A model generated the notes under the pieces. It had not been told where the DNA came from, made no database searches, and worked only from the letters and a program-made list of their open reading frames with translations. From JAPPHA01 sp965242975 (lineage in GTDB: Bacteria > Pseudomonadota > Alphaproteobacteria > Rhodobacterales > Rhodobacteraceae), in assembly GCA_965242975.1 (NCBI GenBank), contig CBDETS010000007.1, positions 5,704,001 through 5,768,000 on the forward strand: a DNA stretch of 64,000 nucleotides. Direction: 5' to 3'. A program made the position numbers and the translations under genes. Below, piece by piece: positions 18,139 to 27,764 of the stretch. Numbering within the stretch: position 1 is the first letter of the stretch; each line of letters begins with the position of its first letter.

Positions 18139-18984
18139 TTGGACGGCACCGGCATTGTCTGGCTGGATGGCGGCGGGACCCATATCGGCACCGACAGGCC
18201 CGAAATTCGATTCGACGGGGAATCGCCAAAGAGGAAGACGAAACTCCGCCCATTCGGCATATCCAGGTACGCCGTAACCGTCGCCGAGTTCGCCCACTTC
18301 ATCGACGAATCCGGATGGATGCCTTGCTCCGATCGATTTGGCTGGTCTTACGTGTTCCGGGGGCTCTTGGAGGATGCGACCGGATCCCGTCCCTGCGGCT
18401 TGCCATGGTGGAACGCTGTTGACCATGCCAACTGGAAGTGTCCGGCCGGCCCTTCTGGTGACAGGGCACGAGGCAATCATCCGGTCACCCATGTATCCCA
18501 CGCTGACGCGACCGCATACGCGGCCTGGGCCGGAGGAAGGCTGCCAACCGAACAGGAGTGGGAACATGCGGCACGTGGCGGCGTTGACGATGCGCGGTAT
18601 CCCTGGGGAAATGCAGAGCCGGATGACGACAGCAATATCTTCTGCAATATCTGGCAAGGCGCGTTTCCGGAAGAGAACACGGTTCGCGATGGTTTCTACG
18701 GAACCGCCCCGGTTGATGCTTTCGAACCCAATCCGTACGGACTGTTCAACTTGAGCGGAAACGTCTGGGAATGGTGTGCGGACCGGTTTCGCATTCGGTC
18801 GATCGGAAAGGCTGCCCGGGTTCGAAACAAACAGGCGACAGCCGAACGGGAGTATGTCCAGAAAGGCGGTTCGTTTCTCTGTCACAGGTCCTACTGCTGG
18901 CGCTACCGCATAGCTGCGCGGTCCGGGAGGCCGGGCGATACGTCGGCATGCAATGCCGGCTTCCGGCTCGCGTTCGACACATGA
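18139..18984 (+). CDS. Formylglycine-generating enzyme (sulfatase-modifying)
   Basis: This 281-residue protein is a true FGE rather than a generic FGE-sulfatase-domain protein: it keeps both copper-binding active-site cysteines, about C248 and C253, in SFLCHRSYCWRYRIAARSG. Other family landmarks are HPVTHVSHADATAYAAWAG, RLPTEQEWEHAARGG and GLFNLSGNVWEWCAD. FGE uses oxygen and copper to convert the CxPxR cysteine of sulfatases to formylglycine. Two CxPxR sulfatases lie in this window. I chose TTG 18139 because AAGGAG sits 6 bases upstream and the domain starts there; longer in-frame extensions do not look like the family. Confidence 0.88.
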   Translation: MDGTGIVWLDGGGTHIGTDRPEIRFDGESPKRKTKLRPFGISRYAVTVAEFAHFIDESGWMPCSDRFGWSYVFRGLLEDATGSRPCGLPWWNAVDHANWKCPAGPSGDRARGNHPVTHVSHADATAYAAWAGGRLPTEQEWEHAARGGVDDARYPWGNAEPDDDSNIFCNIWQGAFPEENTVRDGFYGTAPVDAFEPNPYGLFNLSGNVWEWCADRFRIRSIGKAARVRNKQATAEREYVQKGGSFLCHRSYCWRYRIAARSGRPGDTSACNAGFRLAFDT

Positions 18985-19122
18985 AGGTATCGATCGCAAG
19001 CCGGTGATCCGAACGCCTCGTGTACAGGCCAGATGTGCCGGAACAACCTGGATGTGAAACCTTTTCAACATTGTTCCGAACCGGTTATCTTTGGCCGACG
19101 CGGGCGTACGCAGGTCGAGCAG

Positions 19123-20028
19123 GTGAAGAATCTCCGCATCAGGCAACTCAAGGCATACCAGGCAATCCTCAGCACGGGATCGGCGACGGCGGCGGCCGAG
19201 CTCCTGTCGCTGACGCAACCTGCGGTAAGCCGTGCACTTGCAGCACTCGAAGCCGATCTCGGATTCCAACTGTTCGAACGTCGGGGTCGCCACCTGGTTC
19301 ACTCGGACAAGGGCCGGAGATTCTACAGGATGATCGAGTCGACCCTGGCCGGTCTGGACGCACTGCCCGATATCGTCGAGGATATCCGGCTCGAGCGTGG
19401 AAGCCCGTTGCGAATTTCCTCGATCGGTCCGCTGTTGTTCAGCGAACTCGTCCCGACCGCTCTCATGAGGTTCCAGACCGTCTATCCGGACCTGCGCCTG
19501 GACGTGAGCTGGGTCGACAGGCTCGACATCGAGGACTGGATCGTCAACCAGAACTCCGACATTGGCCTCACGCTCATGCCGGTTGAACATCCTCTACTCG
19601 AGGCCCGCGAGTTCGTTTCCGTGAACGCGGTGGCGTTACTGCCGGCCGGTCACGCGCTTGCCGAGAAATCCGAGATCGGGCCGTCTGACTTTCGCAGCGA
19701 ACGGCTAATCGTTCCAGCCAGGAAGACAAGGCTGCGCCAACTCGCCGACAAGTGCATGCTGGAGGCAAAGCATCCCCTACCGATCGCAATTCAAACTTCG
19801 ACCGCAATTGCCAGCTGCCATCTTGTTGCGGCAGGCCTCGGAGTCGGGATCAGTGATCCGTTCAGTGCGACCGGAATTCGGCAGGGACGGCTCGTCGTGC
19901 GTCCGTGGCGCCCGTCGATCAGGATGTCCTACGCTGCGATCTGGTTGAAGTCGCGGATTCTTTCGGAACGTTCGGCATGCCTGGTCGAGATGCTGAGGGA
20001 CATCGGTACGAGCATGCAGGATCACTGA
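19123..20028 (+). CDS. LysR-family transcriptional regulator
   Basis: This 301-residue regulator has the LysR helix-turn-helix (LKAYQAILSTGSATAAAELL, then TQPAVSRALAALEADLGFQL) and a periplasmic-binding-like effector domain. GTG 19123 gives the normal family length and puts the HTH at residue 6; an ATG at 19033 would add 30 atypical residues. It is transcribed toward TTT system 1 and probably controls it and the linked sulfatase. Confidence 0.87.
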   Translation: MKNLRIRQLKAYQAILSTGSATAAAELLSLTQPAVSRALAALEADLGFQLFERRGRHLVHSDKGRRFYRMIESTLAGLDALPDIVEDIRLERGSPLRISSIGPLLFSELVPTALMRFQTVYPDLRLDVSWVDRLDIEDWIVNQNSDIGLTLMPVEHPLLEAREFVSVNAVALLPAGHALAEKSEIGPSDFRSERLIVPARKTRLRQLADKCMLEAKHPLPIAIQTSTAIASCHLVAAGLGVGISDPFSATGIRQGRLVVRPWRPSIRMSYAAIWLKSRILSERSACLVEMLRDIGTSMQDH

Positions 20029-20164
20029 ATCCCTCCTATGCAATTTCCTCATGTGATATATGCCGAAAATCATTTTTCTTTTGAATGTAGACGGTGCATT
20101 CTCTGACGTGATCGATATCCGGCCAACGATCCTGAGGTCTTTGGCCCATGACTCGGAGGTGACC

Positions 20165-21145
20165 ATGAGAAATTCATTGACAGCAATCTGTGCCGGGCTG
20201 ATCGCCGGGCTGTTGGCTGCACCGGCATTCGCCGAATGGCCTGAAAAGCCCATCAAGATCACGATACCCTGGAAGGCTGGCGCGGGCGCCGTCGACCAGA
20301 TGACGCGCCAATTGCAGAAAACGGTGGCCGACGGCAACATCGTCGACCAGCCGATTACGATCTTCAACATCGGAGGGCCGATCCCAATCGGGCTGCGCCA
20401 GGCAAAGGACCAGGATCCGGATGGTCACAACTTCGTCGTCATGCATACGGCCATGATGACACTCTAGGCCGCCGGAAAGATCGACTTCGGCTACAAGGAT
20501 TTCGAACCCGTCGTGAGGCTTGGCCAGTTCTGCCAGACGACCTCCGCCCACAAGGACACCGGAATTGGAACCCTCGACGAATTGCTCGACAGGGCAGCGG
20601 CAGAACCGGACACACTGGTGCATGGAGCCAACCTTGGTGCCATCAACCACGTCTACGGGATCATGGTCGAGGACCTGCGCGAGGGCGCCAAGTTCCGATT
20701 CGTCCAGACCGGCGGTGATGCAGGAACCTTCCCCGAGTTCAAGGGCGGACGGGTCCAGGTCGCGGGTTTCTCTGCGGCGGGAGCCACGAATTTTGCCTTG
20801 GGTGCCGACGGAAATCCTGATCCTGAAAGCCCTGTCCGACTCCTTGCCTACGCCGGGGCGGAACGGCACGTGAACTTTCCTGACGTGCCGACGTTCAAGG
20901 AACTTGGCTACGACTTCCAGTTCTGCGTGGATGGTTGGTACTTTGCGCCGAAAGGCACGCCGGATGACGCGATCGCCGGCTTTGCCGCTATGGTCAAGGC
21001 CGCACTTGAGGACGAAGGCATGCAGGATTTCCTTGGCAAGAAGGCCATGGTTGGTGCATTTCAGGCGGGTGACGAGCTTCGCGAGGAAATGGACCGGCAA
21101 TGGGATGCAATAGCTCCTGTCGCTGCCCGCGCTGCCACGAAGTGA
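20165..21145 (+). pseudogene. tctC: TTT system 1 binding protein (TctC/Bug family), amber-interrupted
   Basis: A TctC-like periplasmic binding protein of about 326 residues is encoded in one frame but contains TAG at 20465-20467. Before it: signal peptide ending APAFA, then EWPEKPIKITIPWKAGAG and HNFVVMHTAMMTL. After it, in the same frame: AAGKIDFGYKDFEPVVRLG through a normal C-terminus (GTPDDAIAGFAAMVKAAL). A CAG to TAG change (Gln) explains it. The start ATG 20165 has GGAGGTGACC just upstream. TctB, TctA and sulfatase downstream are intact, so either the system uses another binding protein, the amber is read through, or this is recent decay. Confidence 0.85.
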
Positions 21146-21184
21146 CCGAATGGGCCGTTTCCCCGGAGACGGCATGACGTGTAC

Positions 21185-21222
21185 CCCGGCCGGCGGCGCA
21201 TTTTCAGCAGTTGCCGGCCGGG
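21185..21222 (+). promoter_or_regulatory. Stem-loop between tctC and tctB, system 1
   Basis: CCCGGCCGGC (21185-21194) and GCCGGCCGGG (21213-21222) form a perfect 10-bp GC stem with an 18-base loop, 14 bases before the tctB start. No T-run follows. Likely limits or differentially stabilises permease mRNA relative to the binding-protein mRNA. Confidence 0.6.
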
Positions 21223-21235
21223 CCCGGGGGCGTTC

Positions 21236-21736
21236 ATGAAGCACGTGCTTCGATCGGCGGAATTCGGGGTAACGCTGGCGCTGTTGCTTGCGAGTGCCCT
21301 GTTCCTGATCGATTCCCTGAAATTGCCGGGAGGTGAATTCGACCCGCTCGGTCCCGGTGCCGCACCCGAAATGGTCGCTTCGGTCCTGATCGTCCTTTGC
21401 GCGATCGTGCTGGTCCGTTCAGTGCTGCAGGGCCGTGGCAGGGACTCCAACCTGCCTGTCGACCCGCCGGCCGCCGAAAGCGCCGCTGCCGAACGGACGC
21501 CGCGGTCGCTGTTGATGTTCTTTTGTCTACTCGTCGCGTACATCCTCGCGTTTCAATACGAAGCCGCACATTTTGTCGCGATCACGATCGTTTTCGTGTT
21601 TCTCACGACGCTTGCCTTGCGCGGATGGGAATTCCGCTCGGCGCTGATCTCGGCGGCGGTTGCCGTTTGCCTGTCCGTGTTCCTGTTCTTCGCCCTGACG
21701 AGGTTTTTCGTGATCCGCCTTCCGGGCGCGTTTTGA
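21236..21736 (+). CDS. tctB: TTT small membrane subunit TctB, system 1
   Basis: This 166-residue protein has four hydrophobic segments and a charged linker (GRGRDSNLPVDPPAAESAAAERTP), as usual for TctB. The segment LKLPGGEFDPLGPGAAPEMVA after the first helix is a family hallmark. It pairs with TctA in the inner membrane; its precise role in the family is unclear. It is followed by tctA after 10 bp. Confidence 0.85.
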   Translation: MKHVLRSAEFGVTLALLLASALFLIDSLKLPGGEFDPLGPGAAPEMVASVLIVLCAIVLVRSVLQGRGRDSNLPVDPPAAESAAAERTPRSLLMFFCLLVAYILAFQYEAAHFVAITIVFVFLTTLALRGWEFRSALISAAVAVCLSVFLFFALTRFFVIRLPGAF

Positions 21737-21746
21737 GACGCGGAAC

Positions 21747-23246
21747 ATGATCGACGGAATCCTCGGCACGTTCACCTGGTTCCAGATGGCGTTCATCCTT
21801 GCCGGTGTGTTTTCCGGGTTCGTGGTCGGTGCTATTCCGGGGTTGACGGGATCGATGCTCATCGCGCTGACGCTCCCCATCACGTTTCACATGTCGCCGC
21901 TCCATGCCACGACCCTCCTTGTGGCCATGTACGTGGGGTCGATCGCGGGCGGTCTGATCACGGCGACCCTGCTGCGGATGCCGGGGTCTCCGGCGGCGGT
22001 GATGACAACGCTTGATGGCTATCCCCTGGCGAAGTCGGGTCAGCCCGGGCGCGCACTCGGATTCGGTATCACCGCGTCCTTCGTCGGCTCGCTGATCGCG
22101 TGGGTGGCGCTTGCCACCATTTCAGAGCCCCTGTCCGAACTCGCAGTCAGGCTGACTCCGTTCGACTACTTCGCTCTCGTGATGATGGCCATGGCGCTCA
22201 TTGCGTCAGTCGCCGGAGGAGACGTGGTCAAGGGGTTGATAACGGGGTTCCTCGGCATGCTCGTCACCTTTCCGGGGATCGATCCGTCCGGAGGGGAAGT
22301 CCGGCTGACCTTCGGCGCGAACGACCTCATCGGTGGATTCAAGCTTCTTCCGGTTCTCATCGGTGTTTTCGCCGTCAGCCAGATCTTCGCGGACGCGCTT
22401 GACATGAAGTCCCGGCGAGAGACGGTCGAGTTTTCCGGCCGGGGAATGTTCATGACGTTCAGGGACCTCAAGGAACAGGCTGTCAACCTGGTCCGCTCCT
22501 CGGTCGTCGGCACGTTCATCGGCATCCTGCCCGGCGTCGGCGCATCCGTCGGATCGGCCCTGGCCTATCTTTTTGCACGTCTCGGTTCGAAGACCCCGGA
22601 ACGGTTCGGCAAGGGATCCGAAGAGGGAATCGTGGCATCGGAAGCGGCCAACAACGCCACGGTCGGAGGTGCCCTGATTCCGCTGATTTCCCTTGGCATT
22701 CCGGGTTCCGTCACCGATGCGATCCTTATCGGGGCACTGACGATTCACTCGCTCCAGCCCGGCCCGCTCCTCTTCACGACCAATCCTGACATCGTGTGGA
22801 ACGTCATTGGCGTCTATTTCGTCGCGACATTCGTCATGTTCGGTCTGATGCTTGGTCTGATCAGGCTCTACGTGCGGGTCTCGATGATTCCGAAGTCGTA
22901 TCTTCTGCCGGTAATCATGGTCTTCTGCGTGGTCGGGGTCTTTTCGCTCAACAACACGATGTTCGACGTCTGGACGATGCTCGTCTTCGGTATGATCGGC
23001 TTCCTCCTCGAACGCGCGGGCTTCAACCTCGGTCCGTTCGTGATCGGTTTCGTCCTGGCCAAGGTTGCCGAGGCGAAACTGCGCCAGGGCCTGATGTTTA
23101 CGGGCGGCGACATAATGCCGTTGTTCACGGAACCCCTGTCACTCGGAATGCTGATCGTCGCACTGATGTTGCTGGTGTGGTCACTTTGGGTCGAACATCG
23201 CCGGAAGCCATCGAGGGGGCCGGGTGGAGAGAGATTCAAGACATGA
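21747..23246 (+). CDS. tctA: TTT large permease TctA, system 1
   Basis: This 499-residue permease has about twelve membrane segments and the TctA signatures GAIPGLTGSMLIALTLP near the N-terminus and GILPGVGASVGSALAYL plus ASEAANNATVGGALIPLISL in the middle. It moves carboxylate-type solutes using an ion gradient, fed by a TctC protein. Its stop overlaps the start of the sulfatase gene (ATGA), directly tying transport to desulfation. Confidence 0.93.
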   Translation: MIDGILGTFTWFQMAFILAGVFSGFVVGAIPGLTGSMLIALTLPITFHMSPLHATTLLVAMYVGSIAGGLITATLLRMPGSPAAVMTTLDGYPLAKSGQPGRALGFGITASFVGSLIAWVALATISEPLSELAVRLTPFDYFALVMMAMALIASVAGGDVVKGLITGFLGMLVTFPGIDPSGGEVRLTFGANDLIGGFKLLPVLIGVFAVSQIFADALDMKSRRETVEFSGRGMFMTFRDLKEQAVNLVRSSVVGTFIGILPGVGASVGSALAYLFARLGSKTPERFGKGSEEGIVASEAANNATVGGALIPLISLGIPGSVTDAILIGALTIHSLQPGPLLFTTNPDIVWNVIGVYFVATFVMFGLMLGLIRLYVRVSMIPKSYLLPVIMVFCVVGVFSLNNTMFDVWTMLVFGMIGFLLERAGFNLGPFVIGFVLAKVAEAKLRQGLMFTGGDIMPLFTEPLSLGMLIVALMLLVWSLWVEHRRKPSRGPGGERFKT

Positions 23247-24757
23247 AGACGATTCTCCTGATGTTCGACAGCCTGAACAGGCGGGTGCTGGAATGTTACG
23301 GCGGTTCGGCCCACACACCCAACTTTTCCCGCCTTGCCGAACGGGGCGTGACCTTCGAAAACCACTACGTCGGATCGCTTCCCTGCATGCCCGCGCGCCG
23401 CGACATCCAGACCGGGCGGCTGAATTTCATGCACCGGTCCTGGGGGCCGCTCGAGCCGTTTGACATCTGTTTTCCGGACATCATGAGACGAAACGGTGTC
23501 CATTCGCACCTGATCACGGACCACTACCATTATTTCGAGGACGGCGGACTGAACTACCAGAACAGGTTCGCCACATGGGAACTCGAGCGCGGACAAGAGT
23601 GGGACCCCTGGAAGGTCCTGGTAGATGTCCCGGACGACAGGTTTCGCAAGACCTACCACCCGCTGCAGTACGCCCCCCCCGGAACGCCGGGCGGCCGCGC
23701 CCGGGGCATGATCAACCGCGAGTTCATCACGGCCGAAGAGAACTACTCGATGCCGCGGTGTTTCGACCGCGCCTTCGAGTTCCTGGACAGGAACCGGAAC
23801 TCCGAAGACTGGTTCCTGCAACTCGAATGCTTCGACCCGCATGAGCCGTTCGCGGCGCCGGATTCGTACCGAAGCCGGTACGTGACGGGGTACAACGGGC
23901 CGAAGCTCGATTGGCCGATCTACAAGCGGGTCGAGGAGACCGATCTCGAGATCGAGGAGGTCCGGGCAAACTACATGGCGCTCGTGACGATGTGCGACGC
24001 CTATCTCGGCAGGTTGCTCGACTACATGGATGCGCACGGCATGTGGGAGGACACCGCGATCGTCATGACCACGGATCACGGATTCATGCTCGGCGAGCAT
24101 GACTGGTGGGCCAAGAGCCGCATGCCATTCTACGACGAAATCGCCAACATCCCCCTCGTGGTGTGCCACCCACGCTACGCGGAACTGGCCGGGCAACGGC
24201 GTCGGTCGCTCACGCAGAACATTGACCTCATGCCGACGCTTCTCGGGTGGCATGGCCTGGAGACGCCCGGCACGGTCCGCGGCCACCGGCTTGATCCGGT
24301 CCTGGAAATGGACGCGACCGAACGCAGGGTCGCGCTTTACGGCCAGTTCGGCGCCGCGCTCAACGCGACCGACGGCCGGTACACGTATTTTCTCTACCCG
24401 GAGGGTCCGTACGACCTGGATGCGCAGGAGATATTCGAATACACGCTGATGCCGACCCACCAGCAGGATTTCTTTGCAGTATCGGAGTTCGAAGGCTCCG
24501 AAATCGTTCGTGGATTCGACTTCATGCAGAACTGCCCGGTCATGAAGATTCCCGCCCGGAAGGTCGACGCCCGGGGGCAGGGCGCGGCCATCGAAGACAC
24601 CGTCACGGTGCTCTACGATCTCGAAACGGATCCAGGCCAGGAAACTCCGATCCGAAATAGTGCCGTCACGTCGCGTCTCGAATCGGAGATGCGCCGGGTT
24701 ATGGCGCGTCATGAAGCGCCATTGGAGGCCTACTTCAGGCTTGGACTGAGTCCGTAA
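23243..24757 (+). CDS. Cys-type sulfatase 1 (alkaline phosphatase superfamily)
   Basis: This 504-residue hydrolase has the sulfatase signature C48-M-P-A-R52 (SLPCMPARRDIQTGR), the residue predicted to become formylglycine, with metal ligands in MFDSLNRR (D9) and TTDHGFMLGEHDWWAK. No signal peptide is present, so it should act in the cytoplasm on imported sulfate esters; phosphonate monoesters are a related possibility. The ATG overlaps the tctA stop by 4 bp, giving translational coupling. FGE is encoded 4.3 kb upstream. Confidence 0.88.
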   Translation: MKTILLMFDSLNRRVLECYGGSAHTPNFSRLAERGVTFENHYVGSLPCMPARRDIQTGRLNFMHRSWGPLEPFDICFPDIMRRNGVHSHLITDHYHYFEDGGLNYQNRFATWELERGQEWDPWKVLVDVPDDRFRKTYHPLQYAPPGTPGGRARGMINREFITAEENYSMPRCFDRAFEFLDRNRNSEDWFLQLECFDPHEPFAAPDSYRSRYVTGYNGPKLDWPIYKRVEETDLEIEEVRANYMALVTMCDAYLGRLLDYMDAHGMWEDTAIVMTTDHGFMLGEHDWWAKSRMPFYDEIANIPLVVCHPRYAELAGQRRRSLTQNIDLMPTLLGWHGLETPGTVRGHRLDPVLEMDATERRVALYGQFGAALNATDGRYTYFLYPEGPYDLDAQEIFEYTLMPTHQQDFFAVSEFEGSEIVRGFDFMQNCPVMKIPARKVDARGQGAAIEDTVTVLYDLETDPGQETPIRNSAVTSRLESEMRRVMARHEAPLEAYFRLGLSP

Positions 24758-25353
24758 TCTCCAGAAAAAAACTCAGGTTAACGGGAATTGGTTGAACCGC
24801 TGACGGGATCGGCCTGCAAATCGGCCAGAACAACGCGATAGCGAATTCGTCACGCCTGCGCACGAACGTGGGCATGCCGGAGATGATGGTTCTCTGATGC
24901 CAACCGGGACGCAGTGACGAGAACCAAGTCGGGGAAGACTCCGAACACTACCCGATCAGACGTTTTGCGCCTATGAGCCATGACTGGCCAATTGGGCCAG
25001 AACCACGGCATGGCCGCCCGCGTACAGCAGAATGCGGTGTGTCCGGGATTCGGCCTTGTCATTGTGGTCTCTAATTTGGCGGGCATGCGTTGCAAAATGT
25101 ACGAACGCTAATTCGCGCGATCGTGCATGTCTCAGTGCAAGGCATCTGTCGCAAACAGCCCAAGAGCAAATGATTGAAGCGTAAAGACCGTCCGTTGTTG
25201 TAACAGAACCGAGAATTCTACGAATTCAGTCAGAATCCAGATCCCGAGACGAAGGAATTTCTCCGCCACATGTTTATTGTAGCGCGAGAATCTAATTTGC
25301 TCTTCGTACGCTTGAGACGGTATTCGGAATTGCTACCTTATCTACACCAACCC
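24758..25353. other. Long intergenic region with no confident gene
   Basis: About 600 bases separate sulfatase 1 from the amidohydrolase. A minus-strand open frame at 24850-25095 is present but not protein-like to me and may be a gene remnant. The part after about 25100 is AT-richer and likely holds the promoter of the following operon. Confidence 0.4.
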
Positions 25354-25373
25354 GTCATCCTGCGAGGTATGAC
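25354..25373 (+). promoter_or_regulatory. Inverted repeat before the amidohydrolase RBS
   Basis: GTCATCCT and AGG-T-ATGAC form a near-perfect inverted repeat around GCG, ending a few bases before the ribosome-binding site AGGAGG. It could be an operator or a small hairpin affecting translation initiation; which is not evident. Confidence 0.3.
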
Positions 25374-25387
25374 GTACAGGAGGCACC

Positions 25388-26692
25388 ATGCATGACCTTT
25401 TGATTCGAAACGCATGCTTTTCTGACGGCCGCACCGGGATCGACATCGCGATCAAGGACGGCAAGATTGCCGATGTCGCTCCCGGTATTCCCGGCGAGGC
25501 GAACAAATGTCTGGATCTTGACGGCTGGCTCGTCACACCGCCGTTCGTCAATCCTCACTTCCACCTCGATGCCACGCTGAGCGCCGGGCGTCCAAGGGTC
25601 AACCAGAGCGGAACCCTGCTGGAGGGGATCGAAATTTGGGGCGACCTCTCGCCGACGCTCACGGTCGACGACATCTATGGACGTGCCCGGGAACTCTGCC
25701 TCTGGTCGATTGCCCGCGGCTGCCTTGCGATCAGGAGCCACATCGACATCACGGACGACGCTCTCCTTGCGGTCGACGCCCTCCTGTCCCTACGCGAAGA
25801 CCTTGCACCCTGGATCGATTTGCAACTCGTCGCATTTCCGCAGTACGGCTATTTCCGCCACCCGAATTCACGCGAGAACGTCACCCGTGCGCTCGACAGG
25901 GGAGTCGACGTGGTCGGCGGCATTCCTCACTTTGAACGCACCATGGATGAGGGTGGCGCCTCGGTGGCGGCCCTCTGCAGGATTGCGGCCGATCGCGGTC
26001 TTCTGGTCGACATGCATTGCGACGAGACGGATGATCCAAACTCCCGTCACATCGAACGACTTGCCGCCGAGGCCCAACGCCTCGGGCTGCACGGTCGGGT
26101 AACCGGGTCGCACCTGACGTCGATGCACTCGATGGACAACTACTACGTCAGCAAGCTTCTTCCGTTGATCCTGGAGGCCGGCGTTTCTGCCATCGCCAAC
26201 CCGCTCATCAACATCGCCATTCAGGGGCGCCACGACACATACCCCAAACGCCGCGGTCTGACCCGTGTCAAGGAAATGGTCGAGGCCGGGATTCCGGTCG
26301 CTCTCGGCCACGACTGCGTGATGGATCCCTGGTACAGTCTCGGCAGCCACGACATGCTGGAGGTTGCCAATATGGCCGTCCACGTCGGCCATATGACTGG
26401 TGTTTCCGAGATGGAAGCGATGTTCGCCGGCGTGACGACAACCGCTGCAGAGATCATGCATCTCGACGGGTACGGACTCGAGCCGGGTTGCAATGCTGAT
26501 CTTGTGGTCCTGCAGGCGCGCAGTCCTGTCGAGGCCATCCGGTTGCGCGCGAACCGGCTTTACGTGCTCCGCCGCGGAAAGGTGATCGCGGAGGCAGCGC
26601 CCCAGGAGATCGCCCTTACGCTGGGCGACGAACGAAAAGCCATCGACTTTATCCCTGAAAGTGCATCGAAAAAGGAGCATTTTGCGAAGTAG
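25388..26692 (+). CDS. CodA-like amidohydrolase / deaminase
   Basis: This 434-residue metal-dependent hydrolase resembles the cytosine deaminase (CodA) branch of the amidohydrolase superfamily. Metal and catalytic motifs are H57-F-H59-L-D61, HCDETDD, GSHLTSMHSMD and GHDCVMDPWYSLGSHDML. Such enzymes deaminate or hydrolyse cyclic amidines and N-heterocycles; cytosine, isocytosine and creatinine analogues are all possible. It opens a co-directional set with a TauD/TfdA dioxygenase and TTT system 2, suggesting a pathway for an imported nitrogenous compound (inference). Confidence 0.85.
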   Translation: MHDLLIRNACFSDGRTGIDIAIKDGKIADVAPGIPGEANKCLDLDGWLVTPPFVNPHFHLDATLSAGRPRVNQSGTLLEGIEIWGDLSPTLTVDDIYGRARELCLWSIARGCLAIRSHIDITDDALLAVDALLSLREDLAPWIDLQLVAFPQYGYFRHPNSRENVTRALDRGVDVVGGIPHFERTMDEGGASVAALCRIAADRGLLVDMHCDETDDPNSRHIERLAAEAQRLGLHGRVTGSHLTSMHSMDNYYVSKLLPLILEAGVSAIANPLINIAIQGRHDTYPKRRGLTRVKEMVEAGIPVALGHDCVMDPWYSLGSHDMLEVANMAVHVGHMTGVSEMEAMFAGVTTTAAEIMHLDGYGLEPGCNADLVVLQARSPVEAIRLRANRLYVLRRGKVIAEAAPQEIALTLGDERKAIDFIPESASKKEHFAK

Positions 26693-26897
26693 AGGAAATC
26701 GCGACCAGCCGGTTCACCCGGTTCCCGTCAGATCTGTCGGCGGGCTTTTCGCAGGTGATTCCGGGCCCGTTCAGTTTACCGGACTTGCAGAGCGCACCTC
26801 ATAGTCCATAATTCCGGAGCATCTTGCCGATCGAAGGCGGGCGCAGCCTGGCTGCTCTGCCGGGAAACCGAAGACGGTTCGAGAAGGAATTCAAACC

Positions 26898-27764
26898 ATG
26901 CCCTCCGTTTTCTTCCGCTGGCCCAACGAGGGTTTCAACCTCGACGACGCCTATGTTCCGCTTCCCGAATCTGTGCTCGATGACCTGATGCGCCGGGAGG
27001 GTGAAAATTCTGCCGGTTCCGCGAAGGAGTGGGCATCGGCTCAAATGGACCGGCATGTTTACCGGAATCGCGGATTTTTCGTGATCGACGGGGCAAGCTA
27101 CCCGGACCTCGACCCGGAGCAACGCAGACATTTTACGAAGCACCTGGCGCCCTGCCTGGGCAAACCCATCGTTCATCACTCGAAGCATTTGAAGCAGGAC
27201 CTGGTGACGGACGTCAAGGACAAGGGTGTTCGTTTCACGAGCAGCAAGAACCAGAACTTCAGCTCGTCAAACCAGGAAGCCGTGGAGCATACGGAGTCCA
27301 CCGAGCTTCCCACGCCGATCGGCGCATTCCTGCTGCACAACATCCAACCGGCGTACAAGGGCGGGGCCAACCGCTTCGTGAACGCGTACACGTTGCTGGA
27401 TGCCCTGGAAGCTGCTGGCGCCGGATACGTCGACGTCCTGAAACGACCATTCTGGTTCGACACGGCCAGGGGCGAGCGGGTCGAGGCGCCGATCGTGGCC
27501 TTTGACGATCAGGGCAACCTCGATTTCAGGTGGATGCTCGCCTTCCTGGAAAACGGAAAGCCGTACACGGAACACTGGGATCGGTACACGCAGGAGGCCA
27601 TTGACGCCGTCCGCGACCTGATGCCCGAGCTTCGCATCACGGTCACCCTTGGCAGGGGCGATATTGTCATCGTCAACAACAAGATGATGCTTCACGCCCG
27701 TGACAGCTTCGAGGACCATCCCGACCATCCGCCACGTTGGCTGCTGCGCAGCTGGTTCGTGTGA
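26898..27764 (+). CDS. TauD/TfdA-family Fe(II)/2-oxoglutarate dioxygenase
   Basis: This 288-residue protein fits the TauD/TfdA oxygenase family. The probable first metal ligands are in VEHTES (H-x-E), and the distal histidine and 2-oxoglutarate-binding arginine are in MMLHARDSFED and PPRWLLRSWF at the C-terminus. Family members hydroxylate sulfonates, aryloxyacids or amino-acid derivatives; the substrate here is unknown. ATG 26898 follows GAGAAGGAA. It sits 205 bp after the amidohydrolase. Confidence 0.75.
   Translation: MPSVFFRWPNEGFNLDDAYVPLPESVLDDLMRREGENSAGSAKEWASAQMDRHVYRNRGFFVIDGASYPDLDPEQRRHFTKHLAPCLGKPIVHHSKHLKQDLVTDVKDKGVRFTSSKNQNFSSSNQEAVEHTESTELPTPIGAFLLHNIQPAYKGGANRFVNAYTLLDALEAAGAGYVDVLKRPFWFDTARGERVEAPIVAFDDQGNLDFRWMLAFLENGKPYTEHWDRYTQEAIDAVRDLMPELRITVTLGRGDIVIVNNKMMLHARDSFEDHPDHPPRWLLRSWFV

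Noticed and set aside
17968..19590. 540-codon minus-strand open frame opposite FGE and LysR
   Set aside because: It spans two well-supported plus-strand genes and has no family resemblance.
22868..24712. 614-codon minus-strand open frame opposite sulfatase 1
   Set aside because: It is antisense to a gene with clear sulfatase motifs and has no recognisable domain; long antisense frames are expected in GC-rich coding DNA.
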